Assembly (NCBI RefSeq): GCF_020662345.1
Contig: NZ_VMOA01000010.1
Span: 62,001-126,000 of the forward strand
Source of the DNA: Methylobacterium sp. W2
GTDB lineage: Bacteria > Pseudomonadota > Alphaproteobacteria > Rhizobiales > Beijerinckiaceae
Direction: 5' to 3'
DNA length: 64,000 nucleotides
Under the pieces are notes generated by a model. The model was given only the letters and a program-made list of their open reading frames with translations, did no database searches and had not been told where the DNA came from. The translations under genes and the position numbers were made by a program. Shown here piece after piece: positions 56,749 through 64,000 of this stretch. Each line of letters begins with the position of its first letter. Within the stretch, counting starts at the first letter, position 1.

Positions 56749-58215
56749 ATGAAGATCTATCGAATAATCGATCACGGCTCGGCACGCTCCCCGACGAGGA
56801 AGCACTTCATTCAGTCGGTTGCGGCTGCCATACTGGGGCTGTCAGCCTCGGGAGCGCAGGCGCAGACGGCGTCACCGGTGGGTGAGTTCAATGTTCAGAC
56901 GCAGCCACGCACCGACCGGGACATCGCCTCGAAACCCGCCGATCCCGTACGCACCGGGCCCCTCGCGCCCTGGGCCACCGACATGGCGGCGCGGGGACTG
57001 ACCTTCGACGTCAACATCTACGATTTCTACCAGGCCAATCCGAGCGCCGGCCTGCGCACGGGCGAGCAATCGAACGCCGCCTATTTCGTGCTCAGCATGA
57101 CGGCCGACATGCAGAAGCTCGCCGGCATCGCCGGTGGCTCGATCAACTTCACCCAGACCTTCTTCGGCCTCGTGCGCAACCTCAACATGGCCGGCGACAT
57201 CGGCGACACCACGGTGGGCTACCAGCCGCCCTACACGCCCAACAGCACCCGCCTCTCGCTGTTGACCTACCAGCAGAAGCTCCTCGACGACCGCCTCGTG
57301 GTCGAGGTCGGCCGCACCCATCCCGACCGTTATTACGGCCTGCCGCCGTGCAACTCGATCAATTCCTGTTTCCAGGACATGTTCTACTTCAATGCCGGCT
57401 TCACCTCGCCGCTCTTCGGCGTCTGGGGCGCCAACATCGCCTACAAGCTCTCGCCGACCACCTATATCCAGGCTGGCGCCTTCAGCGTGAACCCCAACAC
57501 CAACGTCCTGTCGGGCTATGATTTCGGCTACGAGCGCCTGTCCGGCGCCGTCGTGATGACCGAGATCGGGCGCAAGACCGACTACACGATGGAGGCCTAT
57601 CCCGGCCGCGTCTCACTCACCGGCTTCTACAACACCGCCGACCACGACGATAACTTCAAGACCATTGCCGGCACCTCGAAGGGCCTCAACCCGGGTACGC
57701 CGTCCCTGCAGAAATCCGGCACCTCGGGCGTCGTCCTTACCGGCACGCAGACCCTGTGGCGGGCCGATGGCGGGGCCGATGCGAGCAACCCGCATCCGAC
57801 CGCGATCTCGGCCTATACCGGCACCGGCTACGCCTTCGACCCGACGATCCCGATCCGCTTCAACTCCTTCGCCGGCCTGCTGCTGTCGGCGCCCGACCAG
57901 GGCCGGCCCAACGACACCTACGGCATCAAGGCCAATTGGCAGCGGCTGAACCAGAACTATGCCGACTTCCTGTCGGATGCGAACTTCATCTCGGGCGGCA
58001 CCGGCGAGCCCTATTCGCGCGACAAGTTCGTGTTCGAGGTGAACGCCCATTTCGATCTCGGCGCGGGCGTCGTCCTCGAGCCGGTGGTCCAGTACGTCGT
58101 CAACCCGAATTCCTTCTACAACCCCTACACGGCCCGCCACGCCAAGGACGGGTTCTACGGCGGCTTCACCCTCGTCGTACCCCTCGGAACGCTGCTCGGC
58201 CTCGCGCCGGGCTGA
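56749..58215 (+). CDS. Outer-membrane porin (OprB-like; FmdC-type role)
   Basis: A 488-residue outer-membrane protein of the carbohydrate-selective porin (OprB) kind. A signal peptide (HFIQSVAAAILGLSASGAQA) is followed by alternating beta-strand sequence such as GLTFDVNIYDFYQANPSAGL, LTYQQKLLDDRLVVEVGRTH and a C-terminal strand YGGFTLVVPLGTLLGLAPG. In Methylophilus, fmdC encodes a porin next to the amide transporter genes fmdDEF. Here the gene diverges from the amide/urea binding protein, suggesting the same role of admitting amides into the periplasm. The C-terminus is not the classical Phe, which may reflect a different porin subgroup. Confidence 0.85.
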   Translation: MKIYRIIDHGSARSPTRKHFIQSVAAAILGLSASGAQAQTASPVGEFNVQTQPRTDRDIASKPADPVRTGPLAPWATDMAARGLTFDVNIYDFYQANPSAGLRTGEQSNAAYFVLSMTADMQKLAGIAGGSINFTQTFFGLVRNLNMAGDIGDTTVGYQPPYTPNSTRLSLLTYQQKLLDDRLVVEVGRTHPDRYYGLPPCNSINSCFQDMFYFNAGFTSPLFGVWGANIAYKLSPTTYIQAGAFSVNPNTNVLSGYDFGYERLSGAVVMTEIGRKTDYTMEAYPGRVSLTGFYNTADHDDNFKTIAGTSKGLNPGTPSLQKSGTSGVVLTGTQTLWRADGGADASNPHPTAISAYTGTGYAFDPTIPIRFNSFAGLLLSAPDQGRPNDTYGIKANWQRLNQNYADFLSDANFISGGTGEPYSRDKFVFEVNAHFDLGAGVVLEPVVQYVVNPNSFYNPYTARHAKDGFYGGFTLVVPLGTLLGLAPG

Positions 58216-58284
58216 GGGAGGCAGGGGCCGGACAGAGCCATTCTGTTAGGCCTGAAACGCATCCCTTTCCCAAGCGACGCACAG

Positions 58285-58323
58285 AGATAGAGTCGCCGTT
58301 CCAACGACGGCTCTATCTATTTT
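58285..58323 (+). terminator. Rho-independent terminator after porin gene
   Basis: A long stem, AGATAGAGTCGCCGT at 58285-58299 pairing with ACGACGGCTCTATCT at 58304-58318 (two G-T pairs), with a 4-base loop, followed by ATTTTC. It lies about 70 bases after the porin stop and is a good intrinsic terminator for that gene. Confidence 0.8.
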
Positions 58324-58416
58324 CAAGTGAAAACGCTTCGTGGTGCTCACTGGGCCAGCGGCAACACGTTACCGAGCGCTGACGCGAGGTGTAGGGGCCG
58401 TCCATCCCATCAAGTG

Positions 58417-58683
58417 AGCCTGAGGGCGCTCTCGAAGCGCTACGGGATCAACTAGAAGACAGTCGCCAAGTGGCAGCAACGACCCTCGGTAGCCGACCAG
58501 CGCACGGGTCCGAAGGATCCGCGTTCGACAGTGCTGTTACCGGAGGACGAGGCGGTCGTCGTCGCCGTTCGCCGTCATACACTCCTACCGCTGGACGATT
58601 GCCTCTACCCGCTCCAGGCCACAATCCCGCATCTGACCCGCTCATCGCTACACCGCTGCCTGCAGCGCCACGGCATCAGCTGA
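58417..58683 (+). pseudogene. IS481-family transposase, N-terminal remnant with amber codon
   Basis: The frame reads SLRALSKRYGIN, then TAG, then KTVAKWQQRPSVADQRTGPK, PLDDCLYPLQATIPHLTRSS and LHRCLQRHGIS before a TGA at 58681. This matches the DNA-binding N-terminal third of IS481-type transposases, where a Pro normally stands at the TAG position. Upstream the frame is shifted and downstream the catalytic domain is absent. Clearly decayed. Confidence 0.75.
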
Positions 58684-58767
58684 TTGAGCGAGCGCATGCT
58701 GTCGCAGACCCTCAAGCAACTGGAAGGCGATGGCTTGGTGACCCAAGCGCTTGCAAAGTCGGCGAAT
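58684..58767 (+). pseudogene. HxlR-family regulator fragment
   Basis: About 25 codons, SERMLSQTLKQLEGDGLVTQ, match the recognition helix and wing region of HxlR-type winged-helix regulators. Sequence on both sides belongs to other things: an IS481 remnant to the left and unrelated sequence to the right. A small relic left by rearrangement. Confidence 0.5.
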
Positions 58768-58779
58768 GGTTCGACACGA

Positions 58780-58916
58780 GAGAGGTGCTGGGCCACGCGA
58801 TATTTCGCTTCGCCGCGCCATTGCGAATAGTCGCTGCCGCGATGGACCTCGGCGAGTTCGCTGGCGATTGCGCGCAGGAAACTGACGGCGTCCGGCGGGG
58901 TGTCCGCTTTGCTCAT
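58780..58916 (-). pseudogene. Truncated unknown gene downstream of small protein
   Basis: From ATG at 58916 about 45-55 residues look coding (SFLRAIASELAEVHRGSDYS, then EAKYRVAQHLSRVEPFADFA), predicted helical. The frame remains open to 58605, but there it is antisense to the recognisable HxlR and IS481 relics, so the natural 3' end is gone. No family recognised. Confidence 0.3.
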
Positions 58917-59053
58917 TCTTCGCCCCAGCGACCTAGGTTCACATCGACGAATTCGACCGGGTAACCCCGAGCCGTGGCGCTGAAGCTGGGCTCACCTTCG
59001 CTATGGACCGCGAGGATACGTGCTCGATGGCGACGTCCCCTTCGCAAGTTCAC
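58913..59053 (-). CDS. Possible small protein (46 aa) coupled to following frame
   Basis: A GTG at 59053 starts a 46-residue frame (RARILAVHSEGEPSFSATAR, then GYPVEFVDVNLGRWGEE). Its TGA overlaps the ATG of the next minus-strand frame in ATGA form. That next frame (58605-58916) begins MSKADTPPDAVSFLRAIASE and after about 55 residues runs into the antisense of the HxlR and IS481 relics, so it is 3'-truncated. The overlap suggests a once real two-gene unit of unknown function. Confidence 0.3.
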   Translation of the reverse strand: MNLRRGRRHRARILAVHSEGEPSFSATARGYPVEFVDVNLGRWGEE

Positions 59054-59347
59054 GGATCGCCGACGCCATCGGCGGCCATGTCCCGCTCGCGCTCGCTGAG
59101 GGACCTACTCCGCTTGCCGCGATCGAAGCGATCGAGCGCTTCCGCACAAGGCACACCCGCCCAACCGGATCACAGATCGAACTTCGCCACGCGCTATTTT
59201 CGAAGCCGTCAGCGGCCGCGCCGAACTCCTGACGAAAGCAGCACGCGCTTAGCTCGACTTTGGCCATTTTGGCAGGCTGCGGAACGCACAGGGTGACGAA
59301 GCGGGCATGACTGATAAGCTGATGGTGTCCCTCGCCAGAGACGCCTC

Positions 59348-59545
59348 ATGCCGCATCTGCCCGCCCGCTTCGCCGGGATCATCTTGTCGTTCGCGCCTCT
59401 GTTCGTCCACCGATCGTGGCGGCACGCCCAAGCTCTGCTGATCGGCGCGATCCTGTGTCCAGGTCGGCGCACGGTGGCGAGCGTACTGCAGATCACGGGC
59501 CGGGCGTGGGACCGCCATTTCGTGAACACGCACCGGGTGCTCATC
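59348..59545 (+). pseudogene. IS701-family (DDE) transposase, N-terminal remnant
   Basis: The frame encodes LPARFAGIILSFAPLFVHRS, WRHAQALLIGAILCPGRRTV and ASVLQITGRAWDRHFVNTHR, matching the start of IS701-type DDE transposases. After the His-Arg-Val-Leu segment at about 59545 similarity ends. The catalytic Asp residues are missing, so it is a dead fragment. Confidence 0.7.
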
Positions 59546-59645
59546 CCTCCGTTCTCAATGAGCTGCCGTTGCATCAGGACCAGATGTTTGTGCGATCCCG
59601 CCAGATAGGTGAGCGAGGCCAGGAGGTGGTGAACGTCAATCCGGA

Positions 59646-60503
59646 TCATGCGTCATCCCCTTCGGCCTTGGGGGGCTCAATGACGGTCACCGGACGATGC
59701 TGGATCATGAGCTTGATGTCATTCTCGCCGCCGCAGACCTCGCACTTCCATCCGCTGTTGGGCACGATCTCGCTACGCCACGGGAAGATCGACGTCTTGC
59801 AGTCCGGGTTGGCGCATTTGACCTCGACTTGGTCCGGCTCGAAATGCGCCTGGCCCTCGTCGGCGTCGGTCACTTTGTAGGTCGCCCCACATTCGAAGCA
59901 CTTCGCGTCGACCACATCCTGGCCATGCGGCATGCGCTTGCGGATCGGGTGGCCGCATTTCATGCAATCGAGCGAGGCGAAGTTCCCCATCGTCGTATTC
60001 CACACCGACGACGCCAGCACCTCGGTCAGGTAGGCGGCGATCTCGTCGCAACGCGCCCGGAACTTGGCCGCGTCGATCTTCGCGCCGGCCTTGCGCTGCT
60101 TGATCGTCGGGACATGAAGATAGCTGCCCAGGGCGTCATAGTGGCGTTTGATCGTCGCCATGTTCAGAACGCGCTCGGTGCCCAAGGCCTCCATCACCTC
60201 CGGCGTCACACCTAGCGACGGCTCGATCCCGAAGACTAGGCTGCTGCCCTTGTCGGCGTTGGGATCGATTTCGAGGAGGATGGCCATCACCTTGCGCGGC
60301 TGCCAGGTCTCGTATTCGGCCGGTGGAAACTCGGCTTTGTAGGCCAGCGCACGGTCGTAGGTCAGCGACTCCATCGCCATGCGAAGTTCGAGCGCCGCAT
60401 ATTTTAGGCGTTCAACATCCGCTGAAGCGAGTTCGTCCTTGGCGCGGGCGAGTTCGCGGCGGGCGTCGTTACGATAGTCGGTCACACTGGCCTCCCAGCC
60501 CAA
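59646..60503 (-). CDS. Hypothetical protein with two zinc-ribbon motifs
   Basis: A 285-residue cytosolic protein. The N-terminal half is helical (RRELARAKDELASADVERLK) and the middle contains KAEFPPAEYETWQPRKVMAI and VLNMATIKRHYDALGSYLHV. The C-terminal half holds two Cys-x2-Cys pairs (CMKCGHPI and CFECGATY) and a second set (CANPDCK and CEVCGG), consistent with two zinc ribbons. I do not recognise a named family. The start may be ATG at 60503 or GTG at 60485. A small amber-interrupted frame lies just upstream on the same strand. Confidence 0.7.
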   Translation of the reverse strand: MGWEASVTDYRNDARRELARAKDELASADVERLKYAALELRMAMESLTYDRALAYKAEFPPAEYETWQPRKVMAILLEIDPNADKGSSLVFGIEPSLGVTPEVMEALGTERVLNMATIKRHYDALGSYLHVPTIKQRKAGAKIDAAKFRARCDEIAAYLTEVLASSVWNTTMGNFASLDCMKCGHPIRKRMPHGQDVVDAKCFECGATYKVTDADEGQAHFEPDQVEVKCANPDCKTSIFPWRSEIVPNSGWKCEVCGGENDIKLMIQHRPVTVIEPPKAEGDDA

Positions 60504-60548
60504 GATCAGCGCGGGGGCGAACAGCGCTCCAAGTCTGCGTCACGCCGG

Positions 60549-60731
60549 TCATGTCGCCGATTGCGCGGCGTCAGCCTGTGGGCCGCCTTCGCCTTTCAGC
60601 GCCGCCAGGACATGGGCATGCACTTCGCCCAAATTGATCAGCGTCACGATCTCTGGCGCTTCCTCGATTGCCTTCTACAAAAGATCCATCTGATCGGGCT
60701 CGTAGATGATGTGGTCGCCATAGGTGGTCAC
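60549..60731 (-). pseudogene. Small unknown gene interrupted by an amber codon
   Basis: A GTG at 60731 opens a frame that reads TTYGDHIIYEPDQMDLL, then TAG at 60677-60675, then KAIEEAPEIVTLINLGEVHA and HVLAALKGEGG to a TGA at 60549-60551. The codon use and amphipathic pattern look like genuine coding on both sides of the TAG. It ends about 45 bases before the zinc-ribbon gene on the same strand, so the two may have formed an operon. The family is not recognised. Confidence 0.4.
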
Positions 60732-61128
60732 TCCGTCGGCTCGACTACTCCGTCATCGACAGCGCTCAGGGCCGCGAGCGCAGTGTTTTATCACCATGTT
60801 CGAGGGCGTCGAGCAATTGCTCGGGAATGCCCGTCTTCCAGCCAAACCCTGTCTGTGAAGGCCGAGCAGTTTGGCGCTCAGCGGTAGTTATGAGCGGCTG
60901 GGTTGGGTAGCAAGAAAATTGAATGCTTTTGACAGCGCAAGGCCATTAATGGGTCGTCGGTTCCGGCTATACGATGCTATGTCCTTATGAGTCAGTGGGC
61001 GGCCCGACAGACTTAGAGTCAGAGTTACGGGTGACCTTTTCCATAGTAGCCCGGTCCTATGTGTGCGATAGCCTTCAACGAGATTTATCACCTCTTACAG
61101 CATCAGGCTGTCACGGAGTCGCATTCGC
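60732..61128. other. Intergenic region upstream of quinone oxidoreductase
   Basis: About 400 bases without a convincing gene. It contains the presumed promoter of the oxidoreductase gene at 61129; no operator or hairpin stands out. Confidence 0.45.
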
Positions 61129-62109
61129 ATGCTCATGAGACGTGTCGTCAGGCTTACCGATTTTGGCTCGCCTGATGTACTTACGATCGCGAGGGAGGAA
61201 CTTCCACCGCCGATTGCAGGTGAGGTGAGGGTTCGTCAAACGGCCATCGGCTTCAACTTCATCGACATCTACCAACGAAAGGGCATCTATCAGCTGCCGC
61301 TACCGTCTGGCCTTGGCTTTGAGGCGGCAGGGTTCGTCGATGCGATCGGTTCGGGTGTCATGAACATCCAGATCGGCGAAAGGGTCGCCTATATGAACGC
61401 TGGCGTCGGCGCCTATGCGGATTTTCGAAACGTCCCTGCCGATAAGCTCGTCCGGTTGCCGGACATGGTCAGCGACGAAGCTGCGGCGACCCTGTTGTTC
61501 AAAGGGATGACGGCACAATATCTTCTGCGCAAGACGCACGCCGTACAGCCTGGCGACCTCCTGCTCGTGCATTCCGCTGCAGGCGGCGTCGGGCAGATCC
61601 TGACGCGTTGGGCGACGGCAATAGGAGCGACGGTCATCGGCACCACCGGCTCTCCCCGAAAGCGCGATGCCGCGCTTGCTGCAGGGTGCGTGGATGTCAT
61701 CGACCTCAACGATCCGGAATGGCCAGATGCCTTCCTAGCTGCGAGCGGCGGTCGAAAAGCTCGTGTCGTATACGACGCGGTTGGCAAGGACACCCTGATC
61801 AAGTCGCTCGATTGTGCGGCACCGTTTGGTCTCGTCGTTTGTTACGGTGCCTCGTCTGGGAAGGCCCCGGCGGTCGACCCGGAGCGACTCAACAAGAAGG
61901 GATGCCTCTTCCTGACGCGCCCCTCCGTCTTTCCCCACAATGCCGACCCGGCAACCTTCCGTGCCAATGCAGCCGACTTGTTCGAGGCCATCGCCAAGGG
62001 GCATGTCAGCGTCGACATCGGAGGCCGCTTCAAGCTCGACAACGTCCTGGAGGCTCACGTCGCGGCGGAGGAGCGTCGATTTGGCGGCGCCTTGCTGATC
62101 TCACCATAG
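61129..62109 (+). CDS. NADPH:quinone oxidoreductase (Qor-like, MDR family)
   Basis: A 326-residue zinc-free medium-chain dehydrogenase/reductase. It shows VRQTAIGFNFIDIYQRKGIY, the LPSGLGFEAAGFVDAIGSGV segment, and the NADPH-binding GDLLLVHSAAGGVGQILTRW followed by GTTGSPRKRDAALAAG. Zn-binding Cys residues are absent, as in Qor. It reduces quinones or related enones in the cytosol. The gene stands alone, about 80 bases upstream of an ABC operon on the same strand. An alternative start lies two codons downstream. Confidence 0.9.
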   Translation: MLMRRVVRLTDFGSPDVLTIAREELPPPIAGEVRVRQTAIGFNFIDIYQRKGIYQLPLPSGLGFEAAGFVDAIGSGVMNIQIGERVAYMNAGVGAYADFRNVPADKLVRLPDMVSDEAAATLLFKGMTAQYLLRKTHAVQPGDLLLVHSAAGGVGQILTRWATAIGATVIGTTGSPRKRDAALAAGCVDVIDLNDPEWPDAFLAASGGRKARVVYDAVGKDTLIKSLDCAAPFGLVVCYGASSGKAPAVDPERLNKKGCLFLTRPSVFPHNADPATFRANAADLFEAIAKGHVSVDIGGRFKLDNVLEAHVAAEERRFGGALLISP

Positions 62110-62191
62110 GCGGTGGCCCAGTCAGCCTTCCGTATCCATAATTATGCTGGCCTGAAGTTTGCTGGGGTCGCCCTGCACACACGGAGGGTTC

Positions 62192-62977
62192 ATGACGGCT
62201 TCCTCGGTCCAGCTCAGCCTGGATGGTATCCGCAAGTCCTTTCCCGGTAAGGGCGGGCCGGTGCCGGTCTTGGACGGTCTCAGCTTCGACATCTACGAGC
62301 GCGACTTCGTCAGCATCATCGGCCCGAGCGGCTGCGGCAAGACGACGGTCTTCAACGTCATCGCCGGACTTCTCGAACCCGATAGCGGCACGATGACGTT
62401 TCGCGGCGAGGTGGTGCCCGGGCTCCAGGGCCGGGTCGGCTACATGATGCAGAAGGACCTGCTGTTTCCCTGGCGGACGGTCCTTCAGAACGTCATGCTC
62501 GGCCTGGAGATGAAGGGCGTCAACCGCGCCCAGGCCCTCGACACGGCCCGCGAATATCTCTCGACCTTCGGCCTGTCGGGCTTCGAGAACGCCTACCCGA
62601 AGATGTTGTCCGGCGGCATGCGGCAGCGGACCGCCCTGATCCGGACCCTGATCATGGATCCCGACATCCTGCTCCTGGATGAACCCTTCTCGGCCCTCGA
62701 CTACCAGACGCGGCTCTACCTCGAAGGCGTTCTCCTCGACGCCGTAGAGACCTTCCACAAGACCGTCGTCCTTGTGACGCACGATATCGACGAGGCCGTT
62801 GCTCTGTCGAAGCGCGTCGTGGTCCTAGGCAATCGCCCCACCAAGGTGAAGTCCGTCCACGAGATCGGACTCGATGCCCGTTCACCGATCGGTGCGCGCA
62901 GCGATCCGCGTTTCTCCGACTACTTCCAAACCCTGTGTGGCGAACTCGAAATCCAGACCCGTCAGAGGGCAGCCTGA
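62192..62977 (+). CDS. ABC transporter ATPase, taurine/nitrate/sulfonate type
   Basis: A 261-residue SsuB/TauB-type ATPase. Walker A is GPSGCGKTT, the Q-loop part is GYMMQKDLLFPWRTVLQNVM, the signature is LSGGMRQR and Walker B is DILLLDEP, with VLVTHDIDEAVALSKRVVV. The ATG at 62192 follows CGGAGGGTTC, a good ribosome site. Its TGA overlaps the permease start by one base, indicating coupling. Confidence 0.92.
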   Translation: MTASSVQLSLDGIRKSFPGKGGPVPVLDGLSFDIYERDFVSIIGPSGCGKTTVFNVIAGLLEPDSGTMTFRGEVVPGLQGRVGYMMQKDLLFPWRTVLQNVMLGLEMKGVNRAQALDTAREYLSTFGLSGFENAYPKMLSGGMRQRTALIRTLIMDPDILLLDEPFSALDYQTRLYLEGVLLDAVETFHKTVVLVTHDIDEAVALSKRVVVLGNRPTKVKSVHEIGLDARSPIGARSDPRFSDYFQTLCGELEIQTRQRAA

Positions 62978-63897
62978 TGACGACGCAGACATTAAAAACG
63001 TCGGAAGTCTTGCAGACCTCCCAAAACCCGAAGTCTTCCTCCCCAGCCTCAGTCCGACCCACCAAGAAACCTGTTGCCCGGCTCCGCGCCAGGCCGGGCG
63101 CCTTTGCCCGAGCAGCCGATACGACACTCGGCCGAGGCGTCATCCAACTGCTGGCGGTCGCTGTGTTTTTCCTTGCCTGGGAGGTCGCGGTTCGGGCTGG
63201 CTGGCTCACGGAGTTCCTGGTCGGAGCCCCTTCAGGCATCTGGCGGGTCTTTCTCGCCTCCATGCTGGACGGATCGCTGCCGGTCGACACCTGGTACACC
63301 GTGATCGAAGCGATCATCGGGTTCATCATCGGAACGCTTCTGGGGTCGGTGGCCGGCCTCGGCCTGTGGTATTCGGCCTTCGTGGCGCGGCTCGTCGAGC
63401 CCTTCATCGTGGCGATCAACTCGGTGCCGAAGATCGCGCTGGCTCCGATCGTGATCCTGTGGTTCGGGACAGGCTTCGTCTCGAAAGTCGCGCTCGCGGT
63501 GTCGCTGACCGCCCTCGTCGCCCTCATCGCCGCCTATCAGGCCGCGCGCGACGCCGACCCCGATCTGCAGGCCCTGCTCGCCTCGATGGGCGCCTCGAAG
63601 AACCGCATCTTCAAGAGCGTGATCGTGCCATCGACCCTGCCGGCCATCATCGGGATGTTTCGCATCAACATCGGCTTCGCCCTCGTGGGCGCGGTGGTCG
63701 GCGAGTTCATCTCGTCCCAGCGCGGCCTCGGGCACCTGATCTACTCGGCCTCGAGTCTCTACGACCTCAATACCGTCTGGGTCGGATTGTTCGTGCTGAT
63801 GTTCGTGGGCTTTCTTCTCTACCACGTCATCGATTTCGCCGAGCGTCGCATCTTGCCCTGGCGGCAGATCAACACCGCCGGTCAGGTTCAGGTTTGA
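62977..63897 (+). CDS. ABC transporter permease, SsuC/TauC type
   Basis: A 306-residue permease with a long, Ser/Thr/Pro-rich cytosolic N-terminus of about 50 residues before the first membrane helix. Family motifs are INSVPKIALAPIVILWFGTG and the EAA loop LLASMGASKNRIFKSVIVPS. It ends FAERRILPWRQINTAG. The ATG at 62977 uses the last base of the ATPase stop. The matching binding protein is not in the window and is probably encoded just past 64000. Confidence 0.92.
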   Translation: MTTQTLKTSEVLQTSQNPKSSSPASVRPTKKPVARLRARPGAFARAADTTLGRGVIQLLAVAVFFLAWEVAVRAGWLTEFLVGAPSGIWRVFLASMLDGSLPVDTWYTVIEAIIGFIIGTLLGSVAGLGLWYSAFVARLVEPFIVAINSVPKIALAPIVILWFGTGFVSKVALAVSLTALVALIAAYQAARDADPDLQALLASMGASKNRIFKSVIVPSTLPAIIGMFRINIGFALVGAVVGEFISSQRGLGHLIYSASSLYDLNTVWVGLFVLMFVGFLLYHVIDFAERRILPWRQINTAGQVQV

Positions 63898-64000
63898 TCT
63901 TACCCCCTCGAGGGCGGGCCGGCATCGGTGGCCACTCTCGACGCATAGCGGGGCAAAGGCGCTCCAGACTCCCCCATACCCAGCATTTGTCGAAAAAGGG

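Overview
The window is high-GC DNA with alphaproteobacterial gene types (GroESL, a Usg-family protein, a MucR/Ros-type regulator, IS21, IS630, IS1182, IS481 and IS701 relatives). The mix of amide, urea-type and C1-nitrogen functions fits a methylotrophic Hyphomicrobiales member, most likely Methylobacterium or a close relative. That assignment is inference from protein types, not from a search. Many insertion sequences and broken genes suggest an accessory replicon or genomic island.

Layout. 1-9120: two minus-strand operons pairing taurine/nitrate-type ABC importers with amide-bond hydrolases (an M20 metallohydrolase, an AtzF-like amidase and a second amidase). 10141-12546: an accessory groES-groEL pair and a Usg-family gene. 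12804-18271: a five-gene peptide/nickel-type ABC importer. 18686-20276: an IS630 element sitting in an IS1182 remnant, then a small gene broken by an amber codon. 20522-24983: a LysR regulator divergent from an EamA transporter, a GFA remnant, a 2-hydroxychromene-2-carboxylate isomerase-like gene and a purine/uracil permease. 25125-25767: an IS3 fragment joined to the tail of a LysR gene. 25867-32040: a minus-strand operon led by a TetR regulator, with a frameshifted ketosynthase, a thiolase, an NHL/SMP-30-like secreted protein, a MATE exporter and two small ORFs. 32771-34985: an HD dGTPase-like gene overlapping a nucleotidyltransferase gene. 36205-37459: a SagB-like nitroreductase and a QueC-like PP-loop protein, with an IS21 element starting about 10 bp upstream of the latter. 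40017-41466: a MucR regulator without zinc ligands, a possible MITE and a SnoaL-like protein.

The most coherent system runs from 41721 to 58215. A five-gene minus-strand operon encodes the small and large subunits of an N,N-dimethylformamidase-type enzyme, a Rieske-oxygenase-like protein that has lost its iron ligands, a Sel1-repeat protein and a 97-residue unknown. It diverges from a response regulator, a hybrid histidine kinase and a binding protein without a signal peptide, which probably sense an amide. Facing these is a complete urea/short-chain-amide ABC transporter (urtABCDE/fmdDEF type), which diverges from an outer-membrane porin like FmdC. Together they describe porin entry, periplasmic capture, import, cytosolic sensing and hydrolysis of a small amide such as dimethylformamide.

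58417-59545 is a graveyard of IS481, HxlR and IS701 fragments. It is followed by a zinc-ribbon protein, a quinone oxidoreductase and the ATPase and permease of another taurine-type ABC importer that continues past the window end.
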